DNA of 40,017 nucleotides from Labrenzia sp. DG1229 (GCF_000521215.1 NZ_KI928921.1:347275-387291); one strand, 5' to 3'. Shown: positions 1 through 8,052, counted from the stretch's first letter. The notes: generated by a model from the sequence alone, not told the origin. Numbers and translations are program-made.

Positions 1-11
1 AGACGGCCTGA
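1..11 (+). CDS. 3' tail of an upstream gene, probably phnJ (partial)
   Basis: The last codons of a frame entering from outside the window (Thr-Ala-stop) end in TGA at 9-11, and this overlaps the ATG of phnK at 11-13 (TGATG). Such an overlap is typical of translational coupling inside an operon. In C-P lyase operons the gene before phnK is phnJ, so that is the likely identity, but only two residues are visible and the call rests on position alone. Confidence 0.35.
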
Positions 12-799
12 TGAGCCTGTTTCAAGCCGACGACCCGCTGCTGCAGGTTCACAACGTCACCCGCTATTATGGCGATCGGGTCGGGTGCTCCGACGTTTCG
101 TTCGATTTGTGGCCGGGCGAAGTGCTTGCCATTGTCGGTGAAAGCGGTTCGGGCAAGACAACCCTGCTCAACTGCCTTTCAACGCGGCTGGCACCGACGG
201 CGGGTGCCATTGAATACCGCATGCGTGACGGTTCCATGCGCAACCTCTATCAGCTCTCGGAGGCCGAACGCCGACTCCTGATGCGCACCGACTGGGGCTT
301 CGTTCACCAGAACGCAGCCGACGGACTTCGCATGAATGTGTCTGCCGGCGCCAATGTGGGTGAAAGGCTGATGGCCGTGGGCGACAGGCACTACGGCAAC
401 ATTCGTTCGACTGCCGACGACTGGCTGGGCCGGGTTGAAATCGACAGCGACCGGATCGACGATGATCCCCGCTCGTTTTCCGGCGGCATGCGCCAGCGTC
501 TGCAGATTGCCCGTAATCTGGTGACGCGCCCTCGACTCGTTTTCATGGATGAGCCGACGGGAGGTCTCGACGTCTCCGTTCAGGCACGCCTTCTCGATCT
601 GCTGCGCCGCCTCGTAGCCGATCTGGGTTTGTCGGTCGTGATCGTCACGCACGATCTGGCGGTTGCCCGTCTGCTGTCCCACCGCATCATGGTGATGCGC
701 CACGGCAACGTCATCGAGGCCGGACTGACAGACCAGGTTCTGGACGATCCGCGAGAGCCGTATTCACAACTGCTCGTTTCCTCGATTTTACAGGTGTGA
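11..799 (+). CDS. phnK: C-P lyase ABC-type ATPase PhnK
   Basis: ABC-family ATPase of 262 aa, known from the family to bind the PhnGHIJ core complex in the cytoplasm and assist phosphonate C-P bond cleavage rather than transport. The Walker A motif GESGSGKT lies at residues 43-50, the signature SGGM at 157-160, and Walker B FMDEPTGGLD with D180/E181. It starts at the ATG overlapping the upstream stop (TGATG) and ends 8 bases before the phnL start. Assignment as PhnK rather than a dipeptide-transport ATPase (a close relative) rests on its being followed by phnL, a DUF1045 gene, phnM and phnN. No membrane or solute-binding transporter gene lies nearby, which fits the non-transport role. Confidence 0.95.
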   Translation: MSLFQADDPLLQVHNVTRYYGDRVGCSDVSFDLWPGEVLAIVGESGSGKTTLLNCLSTRLAPTAGAIEYRMRDGSMRNLYQLSEAERRLLMRTDWGFVHQNAADGLRMNVSAGANVGERLMAVGDRHYGNIRSTADDWLGRVEIDSDRIDDDPRSFSGGMRQRLQIARNLVTRPRLVFMDEPTGGLDVSVQARLLDLLRRLVADLGLSVVIVTHDLAVARLLSHRIMVMRHGNVIEAGLTDQVLDDPREPYSQLLVSSILQV

Positions 800-807
800 G
801 GTCTGAA

Positions 808-1512
808 ATGCCCGTCCGTCTCTATCTCAACAATGTCGGCAAATCCTTCACCATGCACCTGCAGGGCGGCTCGGTCATTCCCGTCGTCGACAAGGTCGAA
901 TTTTCAGTCAACGCAGGAAAATGCGCCGTGCTTGGTGGCCCGTCGGGTGCTGGCAAGAGCTCCATCCTGAAAATGATCTACGGCAACTACCGTTGTGATC
1001 AGGGCCAGATCCTGGTCACGATCGGCAACGACATCATCAATGTCGCAGGTGCCCAACCTCGCCGGATACTGAAATTGCGTGAAGATACTATCGGCTATGT
1101 CAGCCAGTTTCTGCGGACAATTCCGCGCGTGTCCGCAGAAGACGTCGTCGCAGAGCCGCTGGTTGCTCAAGGCACAAGTGAAGCAGAAGCAGTTGAAAAG
1201 GCGCGCTCGCTGCTGACACGGCTGAACGTTCCCGAGCGCCTCTGGACCCTTCCGCCGGCGACCTTCTCCGGCGGTGAACAGCAGCGGGTCAACATCGCCC
1301 GCGGGTTCATAGCCCATTATCCGATTCTGCTGCTCGATGAACCGACTGCCTCGCTTGACGCAGCCAACCGGGCGGTCGTCGTCTGCCTGGTGCAGGAGAA
1401 AAAGGAACAGGGTGTTGCGATGGTTGGCATTCTGCACGATCAGGACGTCCGTGAGGAAATTGCCGACCGCATCATCGACGTCACCGGATTTGCCGCAGAG
1501 GTGGCCGCCTGA
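808..1512 (+). CDS. phnL: C-P lyase ABC-type ATPase PhnL
   Basis: Second ABC ATPase of the C-P lyase system, 234 aa. In the family PhnL acts with PhnI, PhnG and PhnH in making the ribose 1-phosphonate triphosphate intermediate. Walker A GGPSGAGK is at 43-50, the signature FSGGEQQR at 153-160, Walker B LLLDEPT with D177/E178. A GTG at 796 would lengthen the frame by four codons, but the ATG at 808 has an AGG-rich Shine-Dalgarno six bases upstream and gives the expected N terminus, so it was chosen. The stop TGA at 1510-1512 is followed by 111 bases before the DUF1045 gene. Confidence 0.95.
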   Translation: MPVRLYLNNVGKSFTMHLQGGSVIPVVDKVEFSVNAGKCAVLGGPSGAGKSSILKMIYGNYRCDQGQILVTIGNDIINVAGAQPRRILKLREDTIGYVSQFLRTIPRVSAEDVVAEPLVAQGTSEAEAVEKARSLLTRLNVPERLWTLPPATFSGGEQQRVNIARGFIAHYPILLLDEPTASLDAANRAVVVCLVQEKKEQGVAMVGILHDQDVREEIADRIIDVTGFAAEVAA

Positions 1513-1623
1513 TGTCATTGGCCAAGGAAACAGTTGCAGGCGGGGGAAAACTGTCACAGAAAGGTCATCCCCCTCCTATAGGCCGGGCTTCCCGGCCACC
1601 ACGAAAATGACCGTGATTCTGAT

Positions 1624-2373
1624 ATGCGCTACGCCATCTATTTTGCCGCCGACGCAGACGATCGTTTGATGCAGCTAGGCAATACCTGGTTGGGAAGGGA
1701 TCCGTTCTCCGGGTCGGATCTCTGCCAGCCGGCGCTTGACGGCATCGACGGAGAACGTTTCCGGGACCTGACCAGCAGCCCGCGTCGCTACGGGTTTCAC
1801 GGAACGCTGAAGGCACCGTTCCGACTAAATCCCGAACGGACCGAGGCTGTCCTTCTGGAGGCCTGCCGGGATTTTTCGGGTGACGTTGCACCGTTCGAGA
1901 TCCAGGGTTTCGGCGTTAACCGGCTCGGCAGGTTTCTCGCCCTGACACCGGATTATGCCGAGCCCGACCTCGCGGCGTTCGCAGCCTTGTGCGTGCATCA
2001 CTTCGAGACGTTTCGAGCACCGCTTTCCGGGGCCGATCTGGAACGCCGCCGCAAGAGCGGCCTGACACCAAAGCAGGATTCCTATCTGACCGGTTGGGGC
2101 TATCCATACATCTTCGACGAATTCCGCTTCCATATGACCTTGTCCAGCAAGCTGGAAAACGATGCTGAGGCCACTGTCTTGGCAGCGGCGGCCAGGAATT
2201 ATTTTGCTGCGATAACAGGGCAGTCACGCACTTGCAGTTCATTCGCGCTTTATGTCGAGCCCGAGAGAAACGCTCCATTTGAGGTTCACACGGTGTTCGA
2301 GCTGACCGGAAGCACATCAGCGCGAACGGCGGAGTCCCTTGCCGCCCCTTCGACCCGCCAGGAGAATGCATGA
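1624..2373 (+). CDS. DUF1045 phosphonate-operon protein, 2H phosphoesterase type
   Basis: A 249-aa protein of the DUF1045 family regularly found inside C-P lyase operons. It carries two His-x-Thr motifs with the spacing of 2H phosphoesterases: H59-G-T61 (in YGFHGTL) and H170-M-T172 (in FRFHMTL). The C-P lyase pathway yields 5-phosphoribosyl 1,2-cyclic phosphate, which E. coli opens with PhnP; no phnP is visible here. I infer that this protein may open the cyclic phosphodiester, but its reaction is not shown by sequence. The last four bases (ATGA) overlap the start of phnM, so the two are probably co-translated. There is no clear Shine-Dalgarno before the ATG. Confidence 0.85.
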   Translation: MRYAIYFAADADDRLMQLGNTWLGRDPFSGSDLCQPALDGIDGERFRDLTSSPRRYGFHGTLKAPFRLNPERTEAVLLEACRDFSGDVAPFEIQGFGVNRLGRFLALTPDYAEPDLAAFAALCVHHFETFRAPLSGADLERRRKSGLTPKQDSYLTGWGYPYIFDEFRFHMTLSSKLENDAEATVLAAAARNYFAAITGQSRTCSSFALYVEPERNAPFEVHTVFELTGSTSARTAESLAAPSTRQENA

Positions 2374-3515
2374 GTACGGATCTGAAAATCTTCAAGAATG
2401 CCAGGCTCATTCTGGCCGATGAAGTGAAAGACGGTTCTCTTTCGGTTTCCGGCTCGGGTCTGATCAATGCCATCGACGCGTCCACCGGCGCAAACGGGCA
2501 TGATTGCGAAGGGGACTATCTCCTGCCGGGCCTCGTCGAGCTGCACACCGATCACCTGGAGACACATTACGCACCACGGCCCATGGTCCGCTGGAACCCC
2601 GTAGCTGCCGTTCAGGCACATGACGCGCAGATCGCCTGTTCCGGCATCACCACAGTCTTTGATGCGCTGCGTGTCGGCATGGATCAGGACGCAAATCTGC
2701 GCTATCCCGACATGCGCATCCTCGCCGACGCAATTGAAACCGGCAAGAAAGAGGGCAGACTGCGGGCGGATCACTTCATTCACCTGCGTTGCGAGGTCTC
2801 CGCATCCGATGTCATGAACGCATTCAGCGTGTTCGAGGACGATGACAGTATCCGGCTGATTTCGCTGATGGACCACACGCCGGGTCAGCGGCAGTTCGTT
2901 TCTCTGGACGCCTACAAGGCTTATTTCCAGGGCAAAAAGGGTTTTTCCGACACAGAGATGGAAGATTTCATCAGGCACCGGCAGGAAAGTGCCTGCGCGC
3001 TCGCGCCAGAACATCGCAAACGTCTTTCAGCGATTGCGCAGGCCCGTGGCATTTCCATTGCCAGCCACGACGATGCCACTCGGGAACATGTCGACGAAGC
3101 GATCGAACTGAACACCAGGATTGCAGAATTTCCGACCACGAAGGAAGCGGCAAAAGCCTCTCACGACGCGGGCATGGCTGTTCTGATGGGCGCTCCCAAT
3201 GTCGTGCGCGGCGGGTCCCACTCCGGAAATGTTTCTGCAAGGGAACTGGCGGAGGCAGACCACCTGGATGTGCTTTCCTCGGACTATATTCCGGCGTCCC
3301 TGATTCAGGCAGCTTTCCATCTTGCCAATGAAGTCGAGAAAATCTCCTTGCCCCAGGCCGTCAAGATGGTGACCAAAACACCCGCAAGATCCATCGGACT
3401 TTCGGATCGAGGTGCATTGGAATGCGGACTGCGCGCCGACCTCATCCAGGTGAAACTGGTCGGCAATGTTCCGATCGTGCGTGGTGTCTGGCGCGAGGGA
3501 CGGCGGGTTGCCTGA
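2370..3515 (+). CDS. phnM: alpha-D-ribose 1-methylphosphonate 5-triphosphate diphosphatase PhnM
   Basis: Amidohydrolase-superfamily enzyme of 381 aa that removes pyrophosphate from ribose 1-phosphonate 5-triphosphate before radical C-P cleavage. The metal-binding motif near the N terminus is visible as H59-T-D-H62 in VELHTDHLETH, the pattern seen in PhnM, and a later acidic/His segment (ASHDDAT) fits the second half of the metal site. Length matches the family. The ATG at 2370 overlaps the DUF1045 stop as ATGA and is preceded by AGGAG. The phnN frame follows with a few bases of overlap or a short gap, depending on the phnN start. Confidence 0.95.
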   Translation: MSTDLKIFKNARLILADEVKDGSLSVSGSGLINAIDASTGANGHDCEGDYLLPGLVELHTDHLETHYAPRPMVRWNPVAAVQAHDAQIACSGITTVFDALRVGMDQDANLRYPDMRILADAIETGKKEGRLRADHFIHLRCEVSASDVMNAFSVFEDDDSIRLISLMDHTPGQRQFVSLDAYKAYFQGKKGFSDTEMEDFIRHRQESACALAPEHRKRLSAIAQARGISIASHDDATREHVDEAIELNTRIAEFPTTKEAAKASHDAGMAVLMGAPNVVRGGSHSGNVSARELAEADHLDVLSSDYIPASLIQAAFHLANEVEKISLPQAVKMVTKTPARSIGLSDRGALECGLRADLIQVKLVGNVPIVRGVWREGRRVA

Positions 3516-4092
3516 AGCAAATGCAGGAAATACGCCGAAACTCGGCCCTGGTAGAATGGTACTCGTGGTCGGTCCGAGTGGCGCCGGCAAGGACACGCTG
3601 ATGTCCGCACTCAGGGAAAAACTCGAGGGGCATGCGAATATTCACTTTGCCCGGCGCGCCATCACCCGCGAAGCAGATACCGGCGCGGAAGATCACGAAA
3701 CGCTGACACGTCCGCAATTCGACAGGCTCGTGGACCTTGGAGAAACAGCCCTTTCCTGGGAAGCCCACGGACTTGGCTATGTCATCCCCAAAGTCTACGA
3801 CGCTCACATCGGCGCGGGCGATACGGTGATCGCCAACGGCTCGCGCCGCATTCTGCAAAGGGCGGCGGACAAGTACGAAACCGCGATCGTTCTCCTGATC
3901 ACGGCACCTGTCCCCGTTCTCGCCGAGCGCTTGGCCGCGCGCGGCCGGGAAAGCAGGCAGGACATCGAAAACCGTCTGCAAAGAGCCGATCTTGAGCCCG
4001 AAAACGCGCAGAACCTAGTTCGCATTGAAAACACCGGCACTGTAGAGAACAGCGTATCGAGGATGATGGCGGCATTGTCGCTTCAGGACTGA
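3508..4092 (+). CDS. phnN: ribose 1,5-bisphosphate phosphokinase PhnN
   Basis: Guanylate-kinase-like P-loop enzyme that phosphorylates ribose 1,5-bisphosphate to PRPP, the last step that returns the sugar of the C-P lyase pathway to metabolism. The P-loop GPSGAGKDT follows directly after the first beta strand (MVLVVGPSG), as usual in PhnN. The start is uncertain. TTG at 3508 overlaps the phnM stop by 8 bases and has GAGGGA about 10 bases upstream. ATG at 3556 gives a shorter N terminus but has no good ribosome site. I give the TTG start (194 aa). The open frame extends further upstream to 3466 inside phnM, which is unlikely to be used. This is the last gene of the visible operon. Confidence 0.9.
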   Translation: MPEANAGNTPKLGPGRMVLVVGPSGAGKDTLMSALREKLEGHANIHFARRAITREADTGAEDHETLTRPQFDRLVDLGETALSWEAHGLGYVIPKVYDAHIGAGDTVIANGSRRILQRAADKYETAIVLLITAPVPVLAERLAARGRESRQDIENRLQRADLEPENAQNLVRIENTGTVENSVSRMMAALSLQD

Positions 4093-4326
4093 CCCCCCGC
4101 AAATTGTCGGACGCAATCCTTCGCGTCGGAAATATTCTGCAAGGTACCCTGTAACGCTTCGACAGCGATTGTGGTACGATCCGTTCATTGATTGAGAAAA
4201 TATTACAAGAGGCCCATTGAAGCCTCTGAAAAATGTGTTGTTTCACGACCGGCTATTTCCACAGTTGTGAACAGATGCAGCAGACCCAAGCAGTCCGATC
4301 AGAAAGCCTTTTGATGGAGAGTGATT

Positions 4327-5160
4327 TTGGCCGAAGCTTTTAATTTGCCGTTTGAATACGTGAACCGCCTTACCAATCCCGGTCTTCCGACCAGCGCAGG
4401 ACCTGTGAAGCTCAACCAGTATCTTTGCAAGGACCGCGGAAACGGGGGCAACGACAGCGCGCACAGTCTCTACAAGAACTTTCGCTGGATCAAGAACGAG
4501 TTCGGTGAAAACCTGAACCGGCATGTCGGCGGAAGTGCGATCGACCTTGCCCTGAAGGGGCAGGGCAATGATCAGACCTTCATCAAGATCTGGAATTTCA
4601 TGCTGAAGCACAAGGACCTGCTCGACAAGTACAAGGTCGATGTTTGCGGACGCGCCAACAAGGATGGCTCCAAGGATGTCGAGCAAAGGGGCAAGATCAA
4701 GAAGATCTACTTCGACAAGATGTCGGACCGCGGCGCGTTGCAGGAGATGGTTCAGGATCGTTTCTTTGGCATGGACTGCATCGGCTTCGTCGCCAATTTC
4801 CTGATCTGGGTCGGGGAATGGGACAAGTATTACGGCGTTTCACCGCGGAAGTATCCTGAACGGGTCTGCAAGATCAACATCGACGAAGTCAGCGAAGTCA
4901 AACCGCTGGATTTCATGGTCTGGAACGGTCACGTCGCCCTGGTCGACTGGGTCTGGCAGCAGATCGACGACAAGAAGGCGCGCATAGACATGTGTCAGAG
5001 TTCCAGCGGTGGGCCTCAATGCAACCAGTGGGTGATCCTTCGGCAGACCGGCGGCAAGGGCATCAACGGGGGACGGGAATTCACGATCGACGGTGGAACA
5101 CCTGCTCCTCCTGTGCGGGGCCACTTCACGATCTGGCGTCGTGAAGGCTTCTGGTACTGA
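4327..5160 (+). CDS. putative NlpC/P60- or CHAP-like cysteine hydrolase
   Basis: A 277-aa protein that I do not recognise as a named family. Its second half has the layout of papain-like cell-wall hydrolases: a Cys in GMDCIGF at the start of a helix (residue 153 counted from the GTG at 4321), then His in WNGHVALVDWV (residue 204) on a strand, then a polar Ser-rich segment MCQSSSGG like the third active-site region of NlpC/P60 proteins. No signal peptide is visible, so a substrate in the peptidoglycan would need another export route; an effector or toxin-like role is conceivable. Start: GGAGAG at 4316-4321 suits TTG 4327 (5-base spacing) better than GTG 4321. Monocistronic, convergent with the ArsR gene. 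Function is inference from motif order only. Confidence 0.5.
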   Translation: MAEAFNLPFEYVNRLTNPGLPTSAGPVKLNQYLCKDRGNGGNDSAHSLYKNFRWIKNEFGENLNRHVGGSAIDLALKGQGNDQTFIKIWNFMLKHKDLLDKYKVDVCGRANKDGSKDVEQRGKIKKIYFDKMSDRGALQEMVQDRFFGMDCIGFVANFLIWVGEWDKYYGVSPRKYPERVCKINIDEVSEVKPLDFMVWNGHVALVDWVWQQIDDKKARIDMCQSSSGGPQCNQWVILRQTGGKGINGGREFTIDGGTPAPPVRGHFTIWRREGFWY

Positions 5161-5238
5161 CCGCATAATCTGCCAGACGAACCGCGCAATCGATGACCGT
5201 AGACATGAGGTCCACTGGCCGGCATTCGCCGTGGGCTC

Positions 5239-5559
5239 TCATGCGGTCTTGATATTCAGACTCGATTTCAACCAGTTGGCATAGTCTGCAAGCGCGGTTT
5301 CGTCCCGGGTACAATAAGTCCATTTTTGCTTGCGCTGCGCCCGGATGAAACCGGAACGTTTCAGGAGTTCGATGTGCCGGCTCATCGTCGGCTGGCTTAT
5401 CCCGAAGTGCTCTGCAAGCATCTGGACACAGACCCCGGTTTCAACTGGATCCGCTGATTCCTGGTGTGCAAAGTGTTCCATGGGTCTGTCCAGCAGTCGC
5501 AGGACTTCGATCCGGGTCTCATTTGCAAGTGCCTTGACTTGATCTTCTCGATTCGACAT
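5239..5559 (-). CDS. ArsR/SmtB-family winged-helix regulator
   Basis: A 106-aa ArsR-type repressor. The winged-helix recognition region is visible as LAEHFGISQPTMSRHIELLK followed by a wing (SGFIRAQRKQKWTYC). Metal-site motifs such as ELCVCDL are absent; a single Cys lies just before the recognition helix (GVCVQML), so the signal may not be a metal. The ATG at 5559 was chosen over an upstream TTG at 5577, because the latter would start inside the palindrome. It is divergent from the alpha/beta hydrolase at 5611, with 51 bases between the starts and a palindrome in that gap, so it very probably controls itself and the hydrolase. Confidence 0.88.
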   Translation of the reverse strand: MSNREDQVKALANETRIEVLRLLDRPMEHFAHQESADPVETGVCVQMLAEHFGISQPTMSRHIELLKRSGFIRAQRKQKWTYCTRDETALADYANWLKSSLNIKTA

Positions 5560-5568
5560 AACATAGTT

Positions 5569-5588
5569 ATATAGCAATTTTGCTAAAT
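5569..5588. promoter_or_regulatory. candidate ArsR operator (inverted repeat)
   Basis: Perfect inverted repeat TAGCAA-TT-TTGCTA at 5572-5585, extending to 8 of 9 matching bases per arm (5569-5577 and 5580-5588). It lies between the divergent ArsR and hydrolase starts, where an ArsR dimer would block both promoters. AT-rich imperfect palindromes of this size are usual for ArsR-family operators; binding itself is inferred. Confidence 0.65.
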
Positions 5589-5610
5589 GTCAATCTGAAG
5601 GAGAAAGCCG

Positions 5611-6420
5611 ATGCTGCACCTCAACGAACGATTTTCCTTTGAAGGTCAGTCCATCGCATGGGGTTCCCTGGGTGAGGGTGATCCGATCGTGCTCGTTCAT
5701 GGTTTTCCCTGGTCTGCCCAGTCCTGGAGGGCAATCGCTCCCTGGTTGGCAAAGACCCACAAGGTCTATTATTTCGACATGCTCGGGACCGGTCTGTCGG
5801 AAAAAAATGCAGCTCAGAATGTCACCGAATACGTTCAAAGCGACCTGCTGGAAGCATTGGTCGGACACTGGGAACTGAAAAGACCGCAAGTCATCGGACA
5901 TGATTTTGGCGGCCTCGCCGCTCTGAGGGGACACTTCGTCAACGGCATTGACTACGGCAAGCTTCACCTCGTGAACGCGGTTGCTGTCCTGCCGTCCGGG
6001 TCGCCGTTTTATGCCCATGTTGCAAATCACGAGCCCGCATTTGCAGGTTTGCCCGACTATGCCCATGAAGCTCTTTTTCGTGCCTATATCCAGGCCGCTG
6101 CTCATTATCCGCTGCGGGAAGATGCGAACAGGATATATTTGGATCCCTGGTCTGGAGAGATTGGCAAGGCGGCCTTCTACCGCCAGATCGCGCAGGCTGA
6201 TATCGCCAATATTGAAGAGGCGCAAAAACGCTACGGCCCGACCGATTTTGATATTCACCTCACCTGGGGAATGCGAGATACATTCATTCCGCCGGCACAA
6301 GGCCGCGAGCTTCAGGACCTCCTGCAGGCAACGAGCTTCACGCCGGTCGAGGACGCTGCCCATCTTGTGCATGAGGATGCGCCGGCAGCCTTGCTGGGGT
6401 CGTTGGCGAGGAGTGTTTGA
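5611..6420 (+). CDS. alpha/beta hydrolase with Asp nucleophile (haloalkane/haloacetate dehalogenase or epoxide hydrolase type)
   Basis: A 269-aa cytoplasmic alpha/beta hydrolase. The oxyanion motif HGFPW is at residues 30-34. The nucleophile elbow reads G-H-D98-F-G-G, with Asp in place of the usual Ser. A likely acid D223 (WGMRDT) and catalytic His251 (AAHLVHED) complete the triad. An Asp nucleophile is characteristic of haloalkane and fluoroacetate dehalogenases and epoxide hydrolases, not esterases; substrate cannot be decided from sequence. The start has a strong GAAGGAG site seven bases upstream. It sits divergently from an ArsR repressor across a palindrome and is followed by a 208-base AT-rich gap, so it is probably a single-gene inducible unit. 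Confidence 0.85.
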   Translation: MLHLNERFSFEGQSIAWGSLGEGDPIVLVHGFPWSAQSWRAIAPWLAKTHKVYYFDMLGTGLSEKNAAQNVTEYVQSDLLEALVGHWELKRPQVIGHDFGGLAALRGHFVNGIDYGKLHLVNAVAVLPSGSPFYAHVANHEPAFAGLPDYAHEALFRAYIQAAAHYPLREDANRIYLDPWSGEIGKAAFYRQIAQADIANIEEAQKRYGPTDFDIHLTWGMRDTFIPPAQGRELQDLLQATSFTPVEDAAHLVHEDAPAALLGSLARSV

Positions 6421-6457
6421 CAAGGTCGTCAAAATCGGCTGTTGCTGACCTGAGGAC

Positions 6458-6486
6458 AGTGACGTAATGTCACTTTCTTGAAAGTG
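6458..6486. repeat. two overlapping short inverted repeats before the globin gene
   Basis: AGTGAC-gtaat-GTCACT (6458-6474) overlaps CACTTTC-tt-GAAAGTG (6471-6486); both are perfect. A third perfect palindrome, GGAAATTTCC, lies at 6539-6548 in the same AT-rich gap. They could end the hydrolase transcript or bind a regulator of the globin-cyclase unit; the T-tract expected of an intrinsic terminator is missing. Confidence 0.4.
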
Positions 6487-6628
6487 AAACAAATATAACC
6501 AAGCGCTGAATAAATTCGCAGGATCAAAAAATTAATTGGGAAATTTCCAAAAAACTTTTCTTTAAGTCCGCAGTCGCCTACTCTGTTTCTACTGCATTGA
6601 AAACAGCTGCCAATCGAGTATCCCAGGT

Positions 6629-6997
6629 ATGTCCAAGGCCCTTTTTGACAAATACGGTGGCTTCAAATCTGTAAGCCGCGTTGTAATGGCTTTTTATGAC
6701 AAAATTCTCGATTCCGATCAGGTCGGTGACTACTTCGACGACATCGACATGCCGAAGCTGATAGATCATCAGACGAAGTTCATTTCATCTCTTCTCGGTG
6801 GTCCGGTGTCCTATTCCGATGAGCGGCTCAGGCGAGCACATGCATCACTTGACCTGACGCACGAAGATTTCGATGAGGTGAGCAGGCTCCTGGGCGAAAC
6901 GCTGGCAGAACATGACTTTTCACCCCAGGACATCGACACGGTCATTTCGGAAATCGAAGCCCGCCGAACCTGTATTCTTTCGACGGGCCGCGCATGA
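6629..6997 (+). CDS. truncated haemoglobin (group 1-like)
   Basis: A 122-aa protein with the features of 2/2 globins: Tyr23 in AFYDKIL (B10 position), H47-Q48 in DHQTKFISSLLGGP, which matches the E-helix and GGP turn of group 1 truncated globins, and His71 in RRAHASLDL as the likely haem-binding proximal residue. Group 1 truncated globins bind O2, NO or CO. Its stop overlaps the start of the downstream cyclase as ATGA, which predicts translational coupling and a shared role. I infer that it is the gas- or redox-sensing partner of that cyclase, though NO or O2 detoxification is an alternative. The region upstream is AT-rich with several palindromes. Confidence 0.88.
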   Translation: MSKALFDKYGGFKSVSRVVMAFYDKILDSDQVGDYFDDIDMPKLIDHQTKFISSLLGGPVSYSDERLRRAHASLDLTHEDFDEVSRLLGETLAEHDFSPQDIDTVISEIEARRTCILSTGRA

Positions 6998-8052
6998 GTA
7001 TCACGGCCATCAATCAACAGCTTCTGCGCGCCATCGGCGTCGGCATCGCCGTTGTCCGGGGAGATGACTTTCAGTTCGTTTTCAGCAATGCCCCCTTCGC
7101 GGACTGGTTCGGAAAACCAGATCCCGGATCTCCATTGCAGGATGTTCTTCATGATATCGACATGGATGGTGTCCGCGCTGCGCTGGACCAGACCGGCCGC
7201 TATTCCGGTGAGATCTCTGTAAAGCTGAAACGCCGCACGCTGGTGATCGCCCTTTCAATTTCCGGGGCGGATGAAGAGACAAACGACCTGTTCGTCGTCG
7301 AATGTCAGAACATCACCAGGATCCGTGAACTGGAGTCGATGATCGACAGTTACTCGTCCATGGTCGAGCGCAACACGCGTGAACTGGAACGGGAAAAGGA
7401 ACGTGTGGAACGCCTGTTGCTGAACCTCATGCCCCGCACTGTCTATGAGGAATTCAAGACATTCGGTGTCGTGACGCCCCAGCTTTACGACAGCGTCTCC
7501 GTTGTCATGCTGGATTTTGTCGATTTCACTCGTTTTTCGACCAATCATGACCCGACGGTCACGCTTGGTGAGTTGAACGACATATTCACGGCGTTCGACC
7601 GGATCGCGGAACAATTCGGTTGCGAACGGATCAAGACCATTGGCGATGCCTATCTGGCGGTCGCCGGGATGCCAGAACCCTCTCCTGACCACATGCGGGC
7701 TGTTGCCAACTGCGCGGTGCGTTTCATCCGCTATCTCGAGCGCCGCAATCAGAGCCACCAGTACAAGTGGGAAGCGCGGATAGGCCTTGGCACCGGTTCA
7801 GCCGTGGGTTCGGTCGTCGGCATCCAGAAATACGTTTATGACGTCTTCGGATCAGCCGTTAACCTTGCCGCGCGCCTGCAGGCGTTTGCCAATCCAATGT
7901 GCGTCGTTGCCCCCGATTCGATGAAGGAATTCCTTGTTGAGGAATTTCATCTTGACGATCTCGGGAAACAGGAAATCCGGAGCTTCGGCGAAATGCGCCT
8001 GATGCGGATCAGCCCGGGTATTGAACTGGCCCGCCAAGCCGGCAGGTTTTAA
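6994..8052 (+). CDS. PAS-coiled coil-class III nucleotide cyclase, predicted adenylate cyclase
   Basis: A 352-aa cytoplasmic signalling enzyme. Residues about 8-110 look like a PAS fold (VFSNAPFADWFG, then LVIALSISG and VVECQNITR). Residues about 110-150 form a charged coiled coil running into NLMPRTVYEEFK, the linker seen before class III cyclase domains. In the catalytic domain both metal Asp are present (D174 and D218), with transition-state residues N290 and R294. The base-selecting positions are K214 and D283, the adenylate-type pair, where guanylate cyclases carry Glu and Cys; ATP is therefore the predicted substrate. The start overlaps the globin stop (ATGA). Convergent with the S9 peptidase 49 bases on. 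Confidence 0.9.
   Translation: MSITAINQQLLRAIGVGIAVVRGDDFQFVFSNAPFADWFGKPDPGSPLQDVLHDIDMDGVRAALDQTGRYSGEISVKLKRRTLVIALSISGADEETNDLFVVECQNITRIRELESMIDSYSSMVERNTRELEREKERVERLLLNLMPRTVYEEFKTFGVVTPQLYDSVSVVMLDFVDFTRFSTNHDPTVTLGELNDIFTAFDRIAEQFGCERIKTIGDAYLAVAGMPEPSPDHMRAVANCAVRFIRYLERRNQSHQYKWEARIGLGTGSAVGSVVGIQKYVYDVFGSAVNLAARLQAFANPMCVVAPDSMKEFLVEEFHLDDLGKQEIRSFGEMRLMRISPGIELARQAGRF

Noticed and set aside
1512..1613. 33-codon frame starting with ATG in the phnL stop overlap
   Set aside because: Short, Pro/Arg-rich and without family features; the gap before the DUF1045 gene is better read as non-coding.
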